From: Avimonas intestinalis
GTDB lineage: Bacteria > Bacillota > Clostridia > Oscillospirales > Acutalibacteraceae
Direction of reading: 5' to 3'
Assembly (NCBI GenBank): GCA_904380375.1
Contig: CAJFID010000027.1
Location: 1-37,190 of the forward strand
Length of the DNA: 37,190 nucleotides
Shown here: in pieces, positions 23,907 through 31,058 of the stretch
Layout: each line of letters begins with the position of its first letter
Position numbering within the stretch: position 1 is the first letter of the stretch
The notes under the pieces: generated by a model
What the model was told of the DNA's origin: nothing
Databases searched by the model: none
The model's input: the letters and a program-made list of their open reading frames with translations, nothing else
Position numbers and translations under genes: made by a program

Positions 23907-24560
23907 ATGAAAGTGATCGTTTCCTTCAGCGCGGGCAAGGACAGCGTCCTAACCCTGCATAAGCTTTGCCGGGTGGGGCATAAGCCGGTCGGCCTGCTGG
24001 TGATGATGAACCGGGAGCAGGGCCGTTCCTGGTTCCACGGGGTGGATCCGGAGCTGCTGGCGGCCATCGCGGATTCCCTCGGCCTTCCGCTGCTGCCCTG
24101 CGAATCGGAGGGGCACGATTACCACCTGGCGATGGAAAAGGGCCTGCGGCTCGCCGCCGCGCAGGGTGCGGAGGCCTGCGCGTTCGGGGACATTGACGCC
24201 GAAGGCAACGCGGCGTGGTGCCGCGCCCGCTGCGAGGCGGCGGGGCTCAAGCCGCTGTTCCCCCTGTGGCACCGCGACCGCCTGGAAAACACGCGGGAGG
24301 CCGTTTCCCTCGGGTATCGCTGCCTCATCAAATGCGTGCGCAACCAGGACCTGCCGCAGAGCTTTCTGGGCCGTGCGCTTAATGAAGACCTCCTGCGCCA
24401 GATGGCGGCGCGGGGGATTGACGTCTGCGGCGAAAACGGCGAATACCATACGGTGGTGCTGGACGGCCCTCTCTTCCGCTTCCCCGTTCCCTATGAATGC
24501 CGGGAAATCCTGGATTTTGGCAACATTTCGGCCATCAACATTGTTCATAAGCAGGCGTGA
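23907..24560 (+). CDS. Dph6-type PP-loop ATP pyrophosphatase
   Basis: The 217-residue protein has the PP-loop FSAGKDSVLTL (7-17), FGDIDAEGNAAWCRARCEAAGL, and the family signature GENGEYHTVVLDGP near the C-terminus. In archaea and eukaryotes Dph6 is the ATP-dependent ligase that amidates diphthine on EF-2. Bacteria lack diphthamide, so bacterial members must do something else. As the last gene of a cobalamin-riboswitch operon, an amidation or adenylation step on a corrinoid is an attractive idea; this is inference. It lies 24 bases after the lipoprotein gene and is followed by a terminator. Confidence 0.85.
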   Translation: MKVIVSFSAGKDSVLTLHKLCRVGHKPVGLLVMMNREQGRSWFHGVDPELLAAIADSLGLPLLPCESEGHDYHLAMEKGLRLAAAQGAEACAFGDIDAEGNAAWCRARCEAAGLKPLFPLWHRDRLENTREAVSLGYRCLIKCVRNQDLPQSFLGRALNEDLLRQMAARGIDVCGENGEYHTVVLDGPLFRFPVPYECREILDFGNISAINIVHKQA

Positions 24561-24580
24561 GCGATTCCCCGCCGCCTGCC

Positions 24581-24615
24581 GGGCCCTTCCGTCTTTATAC
24601 GGAAGGGCCCATTTT
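24581..24615 (+). terminator. Terminator of the cobalamin operon
   Basis: GGGCCCTTCCGT (24581-24592) pairs perfectly with ACGGAAGGGCCC (24599-24610), followed by ATTTTG. The remainder of 24561-24919 is GC-rich spacer plus the promoter below; no gene was seen. Confidence 0.7.
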
Positions 24616-24814
24616 GTCCCGTCCGGAAGGTTGCCGCCCCGGATGGCCTTCCGGACGGAATGCCCGTCTGCTTTAAGCCGGTGGTTGACAGCGGCGCGCG
24701 GGCGGCCGAAAGGCGGATGGGTCCCGGAGCCAAATCGGGCGGGACAGATAGGCAGGCAAAGACGAGAAAAGACGGATAAAGACGGAAAAATGCCAAAAAT
24801 TCCGGATATTCTTC

Positions 24815-24843
24815 TTGCCTATCCCAAAGAATTGGGCTACAAT
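24815..24843 (+). promoter_or_regulatory. Promoter with spacer palindrome before the DUF4432 gene
   Basis: TTGCCT (24815-24820), 17 bases, TACAAT (24838-24843). The spacer holds CCCAA-AGAA-TTGGG (24823-24836), a likely operator placed between the two promoter boxes. Confidence 0.6.
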
Positions 24844-24919
24844 GAACAAAACAGAATCGGTATAGAGGGCGAATGGCGCGGGATGCCCCGCCGCCTGCCC
24901 TGGAAAGGAAGGAACCGCT

Positions 24920-25912
24920 ATGAACGCGTATATCGGGCATCCCGGCCAGCTAGCCGGCTTTCTGCGCTACCGCTTTACCGAGGGTGCGATGGACGGCCTG
25001 GAGGCCGTGGAGGTTTACAACGAAACCGGCCTGCGCTTTACCGTCCTCCTGGGCCGCGGCATGGATATCGGCCCGGCCTCGTATAAAGGGCTCAACCTGT
25101 CCTATTTGGCCGCCTCGGGGATGACCTCGGCCGTTTATTACCAAAACGGCGGTAAGGAGTGGAAGCACAGCTTTACCGGCGGGCTTTTGTATACCTGCGG
25201 GCTCTGCAACGTCGGCCCGGACGGGGTGATGGATGACGGCGTGGCCTACGGCCAGCACGGGCGGTATACCTCCCTGACGGCGGAGCAGGTCTGCCTGGAG
25301 CGGATCCCGCAGGACGGCCCGGACGGGGACATCCTTGAGGTGCGCGGCCTGATGCGGCAGGGGGGCATTTTCGGCGAAAACTTCACGCTGCGCCGGAAGA
25401 TCCGTACTTACACCCGCAAAAACGTCATTGAGGTGGAAGACGACGTGTGCAACAACGCCTTTGAACGGGCGCCGCTGATGCTGATGTACCATTGCAATTA
25501 CGGCTATCCCCTGCTCAGCGAGCAAGCCGTCCTGTCGGTCAACGCGGCCCAGAGCCTCCCGCGGGACGAGGAAGCCGCCAAGGGGGAAAAGACGATGTTC
25601 ACAATGCTTCCCCCGCAGCCGGGCTATGCCGAGCAGGTGTTCTTCCACAAAGGCGCCGACCAGGCGGCCCTGCGTTCGCCGGCGGCGACGGTGCGCATGA
25701 GCTGGGACGCGCAGGCTCTTCCCTGCTTCACTCAGTGGAATATGTTCGGCCAGGGCGAATATGTCCTGGGGCTGGAGCCGGGCAACTGCCATCCGGTGGG
25801 GCGCGCGGCTTACCTCGCCTCGCCGGACGCGGAGTATCTTGAGCCCGGCCAGGTCAAGCATACCCGCCTCTGCTTTGCAGTGGAAGACGGGGGAGCGTGC
25901 CCCGCCCAATAA
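24920..25912 (+). CDS. DUF4432 family aldose-1-epimerase-like protein
   Basis: The 330-residue protein has the galactose-mutarotase-like fold pattern of DUF4432. It shows VEVYNETGLRFTVLLGRGMDIGPASYKGLNLSYLA near the N-terminus, FTGGLLYTCGLCNVGP and YGQHGRY in the middle, then MLMYHCNYGYPLL and LGLEPGNCHPVGR. Members act on or bind sugars; E. coli YphB is a relative. No sugar-catabolism genes are adjacent, so the substrate is open. It stands alone between its own promoter and a strong terminator. The ATG at 24920 follows GGAAAGGAAGG. Confidence 0.85.
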   Translation: MNAYIGHPGQLAGFLRYRFTEGAMDGLEAVEVYNETGLRFTVLLGRGMDIGPASYKGLNLSYLAASGMTSAVYYQNGGKEWKHSFTGGLLYTCGLCNVGPDGVMDDGVAYGQHGRYTSLTAEQVCLERIPQDGPDGDILEVRGLMRQGGIFGENFTLRRKIRTYTRKNVIEVEDDVCNNAFERAPLMLMYHCNYGYPLLSEQAVLSVNAAQSLPRDEEAAKGEKTMFTMLPPQPGYAEQVFFHKGADQAALRSPAATVRMSWDAQALPCFTQWNMFGQGEYVLGLEPGNCHPVGRAAYLASPDAEYLEPGQVKHTRLCFAVEDGGACPAQ

Positions 25913-25980
25913 AGGCGGAAGGACATTTGCCTGCTTTGCGTTATGGCGTGTTTTCGGCAAAGCGCCCGCGAGTCTATATA

Positions 25981-26013
25981 AAAAAGCGGCTCTGTTTTCA
26001 GAGCCGCTTTTTT
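25981..26013 (+). terminator. Bidirectional terminator
   Basis: AAAAAGCGGCTCTG, a TTTT loop and CAGAGCCGCTTTTTT form a near-perfect palindrome with A-run and T-run. It serves the DUF4432 gene and could also stop the convergent orphan gene ending at 26149. Confidence 0.85.
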
Positions 26014-26148
26014 ATACGCCTATACGCCTTGATGCCACGGACGTTTTGACTGTATCAAGAGAAATTCGCTTAGGGAGACGCCGACGGGATTGCCGGCCGT
26101 TCCCAATCTCCGGGGGTATCCCGGCATTGCTGAAAAAGAAAACGCTGG

Positions 26149-26847
26149 TTAAGCGCGCTTCGGCTTTTTTACTGGGTAGAACTCTTCCAGCAAATGGATA
26201 TAATCCTGGCATTTTTCTACGGACGGATTCCAAAACTCAAAAACAACGCCGCCGCATTTTTCAAATTGCTTGCCTTCCATCACATAGGTTTTTCTCGCCC
26301 GGCAGTTTTCCTGTTTGGGATTGCAGCTGCAATCCCCATGTGTTCCAACAAATACGTCCTTGATATGCTTGGGCGCGTTTTCAATATAGGCGGCGTGCTT
26401 GTTGATACCGTTTAAAAACAGCCTTAAAATTATACCATCCTCTCTTATGTAAATACGGGCGATTACTTTTTTGCTTTTCACACCCGTCTTGGAATAAATG
26501 ATCATATATTTTCCCCAGCAGTGCCCCTCGCCGATCCCGCCGCCGAAGTCATAACCGAATTTTTGGATTTTTTCATCAAAGTCAAGGATAAACGCCTTAT
26601 CGCCTTCCGAAAGGATAGAAAACCGATCTTCGGATAATAATTCTTCCATATTTTTCCGTTCGGCTGCACTGCCATAATCCTTCATCGCTTCCTTGAGCGG
26701 CTTTCCCGCTTGCAGGTTTAACCAGCTATTAAATTCGCTCCCGGGCATCGTTTTTCCCGTTGCCTCTTCAAAAAATTCACGGAATGCCTTGATGGGAATA
26801 GATTTCCCTACTTCGATGACCGTATCCTCGCTGATGGCAGAATTCAT
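26149..26847 (-). CDS. Conserved-looking protein of unknown function with a cysteine cluster
   Basis: The 232-residue soluble protein is AT-richer than its neighbours. The N-terminal part is helical (FREFFEEATG, FNSWLNLQ). The centre has FILDFDEKIQKFGYDFGGG and CWGKYMIIYSKTGVKSKKV, and the C-terminal part has CSCNPKQENC and later EKCGG and EKCQDY. I do not recognise a named family. The Cys spacing C-x-C-x6-C followed by two more Cys could bind a metal, but one isolated reading cannot show this. It has a strong promoter and a GGGGTG ribosome binding site, and it is the only gene of its unit. Composition suggests horizontal acquisition. Confidence 0.75.
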   Translation of the reverse strand: MNSAISEDTVIEVGKSIPIKAFREFFEEATGKTMPGSEFNSWLNLQAGKPLKEAMKDYGSAAERKNMEELLSEDRFSILSEGDKAFILDFDEKIQKFGYDFGGGIGEGHCWGKYMIIYSKTGVKSKKVIARIYIREDGIILRLFLNGINKHAAYIENAPKHIKDVFVGTHGDCSCNPKQENCRARKTYVMEGKQFEKCGGVVFEFWNPSVEKCQDYIHLLEEFYPVKKPKRA

Positions 26848-26890
26848 TTGATTTCACCCCTATATTTTATTACTTTATATATATAATTTA

Positions 26891-26919
26891 AATATAACAT
26901 TCCATAAAAGGTAAGTCAA
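26891..26919 (-). promoter_or_regulatory. Strong promoter of the low-GC orphan gene
   Basis: On the minus strand TTGACT (26919-26914), 17 bases, TATATT (26896-26891), in a very AT-rich stretch. The rest of 26920-27082 appears to hold no gene. Confidence 0.7.
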
Positions 26920-27082
26920 TGGTTAATTCCACTTATCGACTGTTGGATTATCACGGCGGAAGCCTTGCTTTATAATGCATCCCCCTCTGCCTTTACCGGG
27001 AAGCCGCTGACCTTGTCCCCTCCGGATATCCGCTCCGTATGCAAGCGGGCGCCCCGTCTTCGGCTCCGAGGCGTGGGGTTTC

Positions 27083-27111
27083 TTGACAAGCAGGCTGGCG
27101 GCGCGTATACT
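27083..27111 (+). promoter_or_regulatory. Consensus promoter of the first DegV gene
   Basis: TTGACA (27083-27088), 17-base spacer, TATACT (27106-27111). It is one of the best sigma-A promoters in the window. Confidence 0.8.
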
Positions 27112-27123
27112 CGTATACGCGCC
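27100..27123. promoter_or_regulatory. Perfect 24-bp palindrome overlapping the -10 box
   Basis: GGCGCGTATAC-TC-GTATACGCGCC has two perfect 11-base arms centred just after the -10 box. The geometry is that of a repressor operator blocking RNA polymerase. No regulator gene is adjacent. Confidence 0.65.
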
Positions 27124-27168
27124 CGGCACTCTGCCGTCCATCAACGGCTGCGAGAGAGGATTACGTTT

Positions 27169-28074
27169 ATGTCGCTGCAACCGCAAGCAACGTTTTCAGA
27201 GATGCACCGCGAAAGGATCGCGGTGCTGACCGATACCTGCGCGGACATCCCGCCGGAGCTGGCCAGGGAACGGGATATCACGGTCATCCCCCTCCGGGTG
27301 GGGTATCCCGAGGGGGATTACCAGGACGGGGTGGACATCACGCCCGAGGAGGTTTACCGGCGGATGCCGCAGGAGGTGCCGAAAACCTCCCTGCCGATGA
27401 GGGAAACCGTGCTTGCGGCTTTTGACCGGATTCGCGACACCGGATATGAAAAGGTGGCTGCGCTGATCTTTTCCAGCGGGATCAGCGGGACCTACAACGC
27501 TATCAAGATGATGGCGCGGGACTATCAAGATTTGGAAATCGCGGTGTTTGATACCAAATCCGCCAGCCTGGGCCTTGGGACCATGGCCTTGCAGGTGTGG
27601 GATTATATCCACGCGGGGATGGGCTGGAAGGAGCTGCTTTCCCGCATCCCCGCGCTGATCGCCGGCACGTCCATCTTTTTTAGCCTGGATACCCTTGAAT
27701 ATCTCCAGAAAGGCGGGCGGATCGGGCGGATAACCTGCGTGGCGGGCACCATGCTCCAGATCAAGCCGATCATCTCCTTCGCGGAGGACGGGCAGCTGGC
27801 CAGCGTGGGCAAGGTACGCGGCCGCGCGAAATCGATGGAGGAACTGGCCCGCCGCGTCCGCGAACTGGTCCCCGCCGATAAGCCCTATAACATGGCGGTG
27901 GCCAACGGCGGCTGCCCGGAGGACGTGCAGGTTTTGAAGGGGCTGCTCGCATCGGAAATTGCCGGCAGCCACCGCTTTTACGAGGGGGTCATTGACTGTA
28001 CGCTCGCCTCCCACGTCGGGCCTCACCTGATCGGCGCGGGCATCCAGATACTGCCGGAGGACGCCCCGCTATAA
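27169..28074 (+). CDS. DegV family fatty-acid-binding protein
   Basis: The 301-residue protein has family landmarks IAVLTDTCADIPPELARE, KTSLPM (the usual TSQPS-like site), IFSSGISGTYNA, FDTKSASLG, LEYLQKGGRIG and IKPIISF. DegV/FakB proteins bind one fatty acid and present it to the kinase FakA for phospholipid synthesis. No FakA gene is in the window. ATG 27169 is chosen over upstream in-frame codons because GAGAGAGGA is eight bases before it and the promoter at 27083-27111 would lie inside any longer version. Confidence 0.88.
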   Translation: MSLQPQATFSEMHRERIAVLTDTCADIPPELARERDITVIPLRVGYPEGDYQDGVDITPEEVYRRMPQEVPKTSLPMRETVLAAFDRIRDTGYEKVAALIFSSGISGTYNAIKMMARDYQDLEIAVFDTKSASLGLGTMALQVWDYIHAGMGWKELLSRIPALIAGTSIFFSLDTLEYLQKGGRIGRITCVAGTMLQIKPIISFAEDGQLASVGKVRGRAKSMEELARRVRELVPADKPYNMAVANGGCPEDVQVLKGLLASEIAGSHRFYEGVIDCTLASHVGPHLIGAGIQILPEDAPL

Positions 28075-28179
28075 GCGAAGCATCGCGCGCTTTTCCGGGG
28101 CGTAAGCCGCGGGAAGCCGGCCAGCTGGAACCGGTATGACTATCAACAGCGGATTAACAACGGAAAGGAACATTCATCC

Positions 28180-28920
28180 ATGCCACAGAGACTGACCACC
28201 GTTTTGTTTGACCTTGACGGGACCCTCCTGCCCATGCAGCAGGAGCCGTTTATTAAGTTGTATTTTGGGCTGTTAGCAAAAGCCTGCGTCCCGCTCGGCC
28301 TTGCCAAGGAAAAGCTGCTCCCCGCGGTCTGGGCGGGGACCGAGGCGATGGTGAAGAACGACGGTGCCGTGCTCAACCACGACCGCTTTTGGGACACCTT
28401 CGCCGCGGCGATGGGCGAGCATGTCCGGGCCCTGGAGCCCGCGTTTGACCGCTTTTACGGCGGGGAGTTCCACGGCGCCAAGGCGGCGACCCAGCCGACC
28501 CCGCTGGCGGCGGAATGCGTGGCGCTTCTTAAGGCCAAGGGCTACCGCCTAATCCTGGCTACCAACCCCCTGTTCCCGCTGGTGGGCGTGGAGTCGCGGA
28601 TGGCCTGGGCGGGGCTGAACCCGGCGGATTTTGAGCGGATTACCCACTACGGCAACTCCCGCTACTGCAAGCCGAATCCCGCCTATTACCGCGAGATTTT
28701 TGAACTGACCGGCGCGGATCCCAGGGAGAGCCTGATGGTCGGCAACGACGTCCGGGAGGACCTCTGTGCGGCGCAGCTCGGCTGCGGCACCTACTTGGTG
28801 ACTGATTGCCTTGAGCATGGGGAGGACGTCCCGGCGGCTCCGATACAAAGGGCGCTTTCCCTGCGGGGCAGCATGGGGGATTTCCGGGATTGGGCGGCGT
28901 CCCTGCCCGACTGCCGGTAG
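28180..28920 (+). CDS. HAD family hydrolase
   Basis: The 246-residue protein has nucleophile motif FDLDGTLL (Asp11, Asp13), motif II ATNP, the Lys motif in YCKPNP and motif IV MVGNDVREDL. Together these form a complete HAD phosphatase active site with a helical cap between motifs I and II. The substrate is not predictable. The ATG at 28180 follows GGAAAGGA. No promoter is obvious in the 105-base gap after the DegV gene, so the two may be co-transcribed. Confidence 0.88.
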   Translation: MPQRLTTVLFDLDGTLLPMQQEPFIKLYFGLLAKACVPLGLAKEKLLPAVWAGTEAMVKNDGAVLNHDRFWDTFAAAMGEHVRALEPAFDRFYGGEFHGAKAATQPTPLAAECVALLKAKGYRLILATNPLFPLVGVESRMAWAGLNPADFERITHYGNSRYCKPNPAYYREIFELTGADPRESLMVGNDVREDLCAAQLGCGTYLVTDCLEHGEDVPAAPIQRALSLRGSMGDFRDWAASLPDCR

Positions 28921-29088
28921 AGGAAAAGGCTGCCGCAAACAACGGTGGGAAAGGCTTGCTGTCCGGCCCAGCCCTTCCGGCATAGCGTTTCAGGCGGCGC
29001 GGAGGAAACGGCTTCCGTGCCTCCTGTTTGCACGCTTTCACGGGCCTGATGAGGGGGATTGCCCCTTCCACAAGCGATCGGATTATCA

Positions 29089-29132
29089 AAAAGCGGCGGG
29101 GCCCTCGGTTTATTGAGGGCCTCGCCGCTTTT
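29089..29132 (+). terminator. Bidirectional terminator
   Basis: An 18-base stem (29089-29106 with 29115-29132, one G-U pair) is flanked by an A-run on the left and TTTT on the right. Confidence 0.8.
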
Positions 29133-29325
29133 GGCTTCGACCTTCCGGCAAGGCGGGGGCGAATAAAGGGCTTTGCGCGGGGAGCGGATCAAGGGCAGGA
29201 AACCGCAAACCGGAAAGGGGCCTGTTTGGGACGACGGCGGCTTTTTCGCTTATGAGGAATCGGAGCGGGAAGTGGGGAGCCGTAGTGGGAAGCCGCCCGG
29301 TGTATTTTGCGCCTCTAAAGGGCCT

Positions 29326-29345
29326 GCCGGCCTCCCTAGGCCGGC
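29326..29345. terminator. Hairpin near the end of the histidine phosphatase gene
   Basis: GCCGGCCT-CCCT-AGGCCGGC is an 8-pair stem. On the plus strand GTTTCCCC and TTTTTT follow; on the minus strand only a weak T-run does. It may help end transcription of either convergent gene. Confidence 0.35.
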
Positions 29346-29401
29346 GTTTCCCCTTTTTTGCGGTCCGCGAGGGTGTGGCGAGTTCGCGGCTTCAGGCGGC
29401 C

Positions 29402-30025
29402 TCAGCTGGCGGCAGGGGGGACCGGCAACTCCCCGGCGGCTTCGGCAACCGGTTCCCGCATCCAGATGCCGGGGGTGATCCGAAGGGTGAAGCCGCCGCC
29501 GTCCGGCCCGGCCCAAGCCGCGATCGGCTGCCGAGGCAGGGCATACCGCGCCATCAGCAGCATCACGACGCCGCCATGGGTGCAAACCACCGCGTCGGTA
29601 TCCCCCGCGCGCATCAATTGTTCTACCAGCCGCTCAAACTCCGCCGTGACACGGTTTTGGAATTCCTGCGCGCTTTCGCCGCCGGGGATTTCCGCGCGCC
29701 GGCCGGCAATCCAATCCTGAAAGCGGTCGTCCGCCTTCAGCTCGCGGACGCTTTTTCCCTCCCATTCCCCGAAGTTGCATTCCGCCAGGCCGGGCAGGAT
29801 TTCCGCATGGCAGCCGGGATAGAGCACCTCCAGCGTCTGGCGGCAGCGCAGGAGGGGGCTGGTAAAGAAGCGGCGGGCCGGCGGATAGCCACCGGCCTTT
29901 TTCATCGCCAGCAGGCGGGACAGTCCGGCGGGGGAAAGGGGCAGGTCCGTCCGCCCGATATAGATCCCCCGTTCGTTCGCGTCGGTAAGCCCATGCCGTA
30001 TCAGGTGAATTTTGTAAGTTTTCAT
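29402..30025 (-). CDS. Histidine phosphatase family protein
   Basis: The 207-residue protein has the N-terminal RHG motif in IHLIRHGLTDANERG (His11 as phospho-acceptor). FFTSPLLRCRQTLEVLYP and ECNFGEWEGKSVRELK are the usual second and third motifs, and VVCTHGGVVML holds the second catalytic His. This is the phosphoglycerate-mutase-like branch that includes CobC/alpha-ribazole phosphatases and general phosphatases. The B12 block is 5 kb away and on the other strand, so a cobalamin role is only a possibility. The ATG at 30025 follows AAGGAG. It diverges from the XRE regulator gene. Confidence 0.88.
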   Translation of the reverse strand: MKTYKIHLIRHGLTDANERGIYIGRTDLPLSPAGLSRLLAMKKAGGYPPARRFFTSPLLRCRQTLEVLYPGCHAEILPGLAECNFGEWEGKSVRELKADDRFQDWIAGRRAEIPGGESAQEFQNRVTAEFERLVEQLMRAGDTDAVVCTHGGVVMLLMARYALPRQPIAAWAGPDGGGFTLRITPGIWMREPVAEAAGELPVPPAAS

Positions 30026-30058
30026 TAAATTTTCTCCTTAAAAATCACAATTTGACGA

Positions 30059-30088
30059 TTTACAAACCGTATCACCATGCGGTATAAT
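30059..30088 (+). promoter_or_regulatory. Promoter and operator-like palindrome of the XRE regulator gene
   Basis: TTTACA (30059-30064), 18 bases, TATAAT (30083-30088). The spacer is the near-palindrome ACCGTAT-CACC-ATGCGGT (30066-30083, one mismatch), a plausible binding site for the regulator itself. Confidence 0.55.
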
Positions 30089-30114
30089 CGTTAACAGACA
30101 GTATATATTTCGAC

Positions 30115-30173
30115 ACATTCCGTTCTTTCTTGCCCTTGGCATCGGACGTTGGGTTCGGGCGGAATGTTTTTTT
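30115..30173 (+). terminator. Attenuator-like terminator in the regulator's leader
   Basis: ACATTCCG (30115-30122) pairs with CGGAATGT (30160-30167), enclosing a smaller GCCC/GGGC stem. Seven T follow (30167-30173). It lies between the promoter and the ATG at 30239, so part of the transcripts would stop before the gene. Confidence 0.5.
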
Positions 30174-30238
30174 GTCCGTTCGTTTTTTCCGCCGACAGGA
30201 TTTCCCCGGCGAAATTGAGGTTTTGAGGTGCAGGCCAT

Positions 30239-30925
30239 ATGAATTCCGCTTTTCCCAGGATCCTTACGCTGCTTCGCAAGGAGCGCGGCATCAGCCAGAA
30301 ACAAGCGTCTATGGAGCTGCAGGTTTCTCAGGCGCTCCTTTCCCACTACGAAAAGGGGATCCGGGAATGCGGGTTGGATTTTGTGGTGCGCGCAGCGGAT
30401 TTTTACCAGGTTTCCTGCGATTACCTTCTGGGGCGGACGGCCGATAAAACGGGCGCCGTGATCACGGTTGAGGAAATCCCTGAAAACGACCCGGCCGCCA
30501 AAGACAACCGGATGCGCGGCAGCATCCTGCCGGTGCTGAATAAGAAGCTGGTGGTCAATTCGCTGAATATTATTTTTGACCTGCTCCAGCGGTGCAACAA
30601 TAAGGCGCTGACCACCGAGGTTTCGGCATATTTGACCTTGGCGGTGTATTCGGTGTTCCGGCAGCTGTATTCGGCAAACCCGAAAAACCCGGAGGCGCTG
30701 TATTCCGTCCCCGGCTATCTCTTCCAGCCTGCCCTGACGGGGGAGCTCGGCCGGACGGCAGCGGTGATTGGCCGGCTGGCATCCGGCCATGCGGTGGATG
30801 GGGAGTCGGGACTGGCGGCGGAGGATGCGCCGCTGATTTCCTCCGATACGCTGGCGGCCGATTATCCGCTTTTTGCTTCCTCCCTGTTTAACCTGCTGAA
30901 GAATGCGGAAACCCGCTTAAAATAG
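30239..30925 (+). CDS. XRE family transcriptional regulator
   Basis: The 228-residue protein has an N-terminal Cro/C1-type helix-turn-helix (about 7-66: ILTLLRKERGISQKQASMEL, VSQALLSHYEKGIREC). The motif FYQVSCDYLLGRT that usually ends such domains follows. The C-terminal 150 residues are helical, not a known sensor domain, and may serve dimerisation. The ATG at 30239 follows GAGGTGCAGG. It is divergent from the histidine phosphatase gene and probably controls this intergenic region. Confidence 0.88.
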   Translation: MNSAFPRILTLLRKERGISQKQASMELQVSQALLSHYEKGIRECGLDFVVRAADFYQVSCDYLLGRTADKTGAVITVEEIPENDPAAKDNRMRGSILPVLNKKLVVNSLNIIFDLLQRCNNKALTTEVSAYLTLAVYSVFRQLYSANPKNPEALYSVPGYLFQPALTGELGRTAAVIGRLASGHAVDGESGLAAEDAPLISSDTLAADYPLFASSLFNLLKNAETRLK

Positions 30926-31015
30926 GAGGAAGGTGCCAGAGATGACGCCGGCCCTTGCAGCGACAAAAAGCAAAAGCGTGCGTTATAAAGGGACTCGAAC
31001 CGTATACATGTAAGA

Positions 31016-31048
31016 AAATTGCCCGCCCCGCTTGCGCTGGGGGCGGGC
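31016..31048 (-). terminator. Terminator of the membrane protein gene
   Basis: GCCCGCCCC (31021-31029) pairs perfectly with GGGGCGGGC (31040-31048), followed on the minus strand by AATTTTCTT. Confidence 0.75.
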
Positions 31049-31058
31049 ATTGGTCTGT

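Larger units (their letters stand above)
28921..29401. other. Gene-free stretch between convergent genes
   Basis: The HAD gene and the histidine phosphatase gene converge here. The stretch contains the bidirectional terminator at 29089-29132 and a second hairpin at 29326-29345. Open frames inside it lack ribosome binding sites and family features. Confidence 0.45.

Noticed and set aside
29402..30025. Alpha-ribazole phosphatase (CobC) belonging to the B12 locus
   Set aside because: The motifs are shared by the entire histidine phosphatase family, and the gene is 5 kb away on the other strand without a cobalamin riboswitch.
30990..31002. GGTTCGAGTCCC on the minus strand, resembling the T-arm of a tRNA
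   Set aside because: No acceptor stem, anticodon arm or CCA end surrounds it; the neighbouring hairpin is the terminator of the membrane protein gene. At most a tiny tRNA-like remnant.
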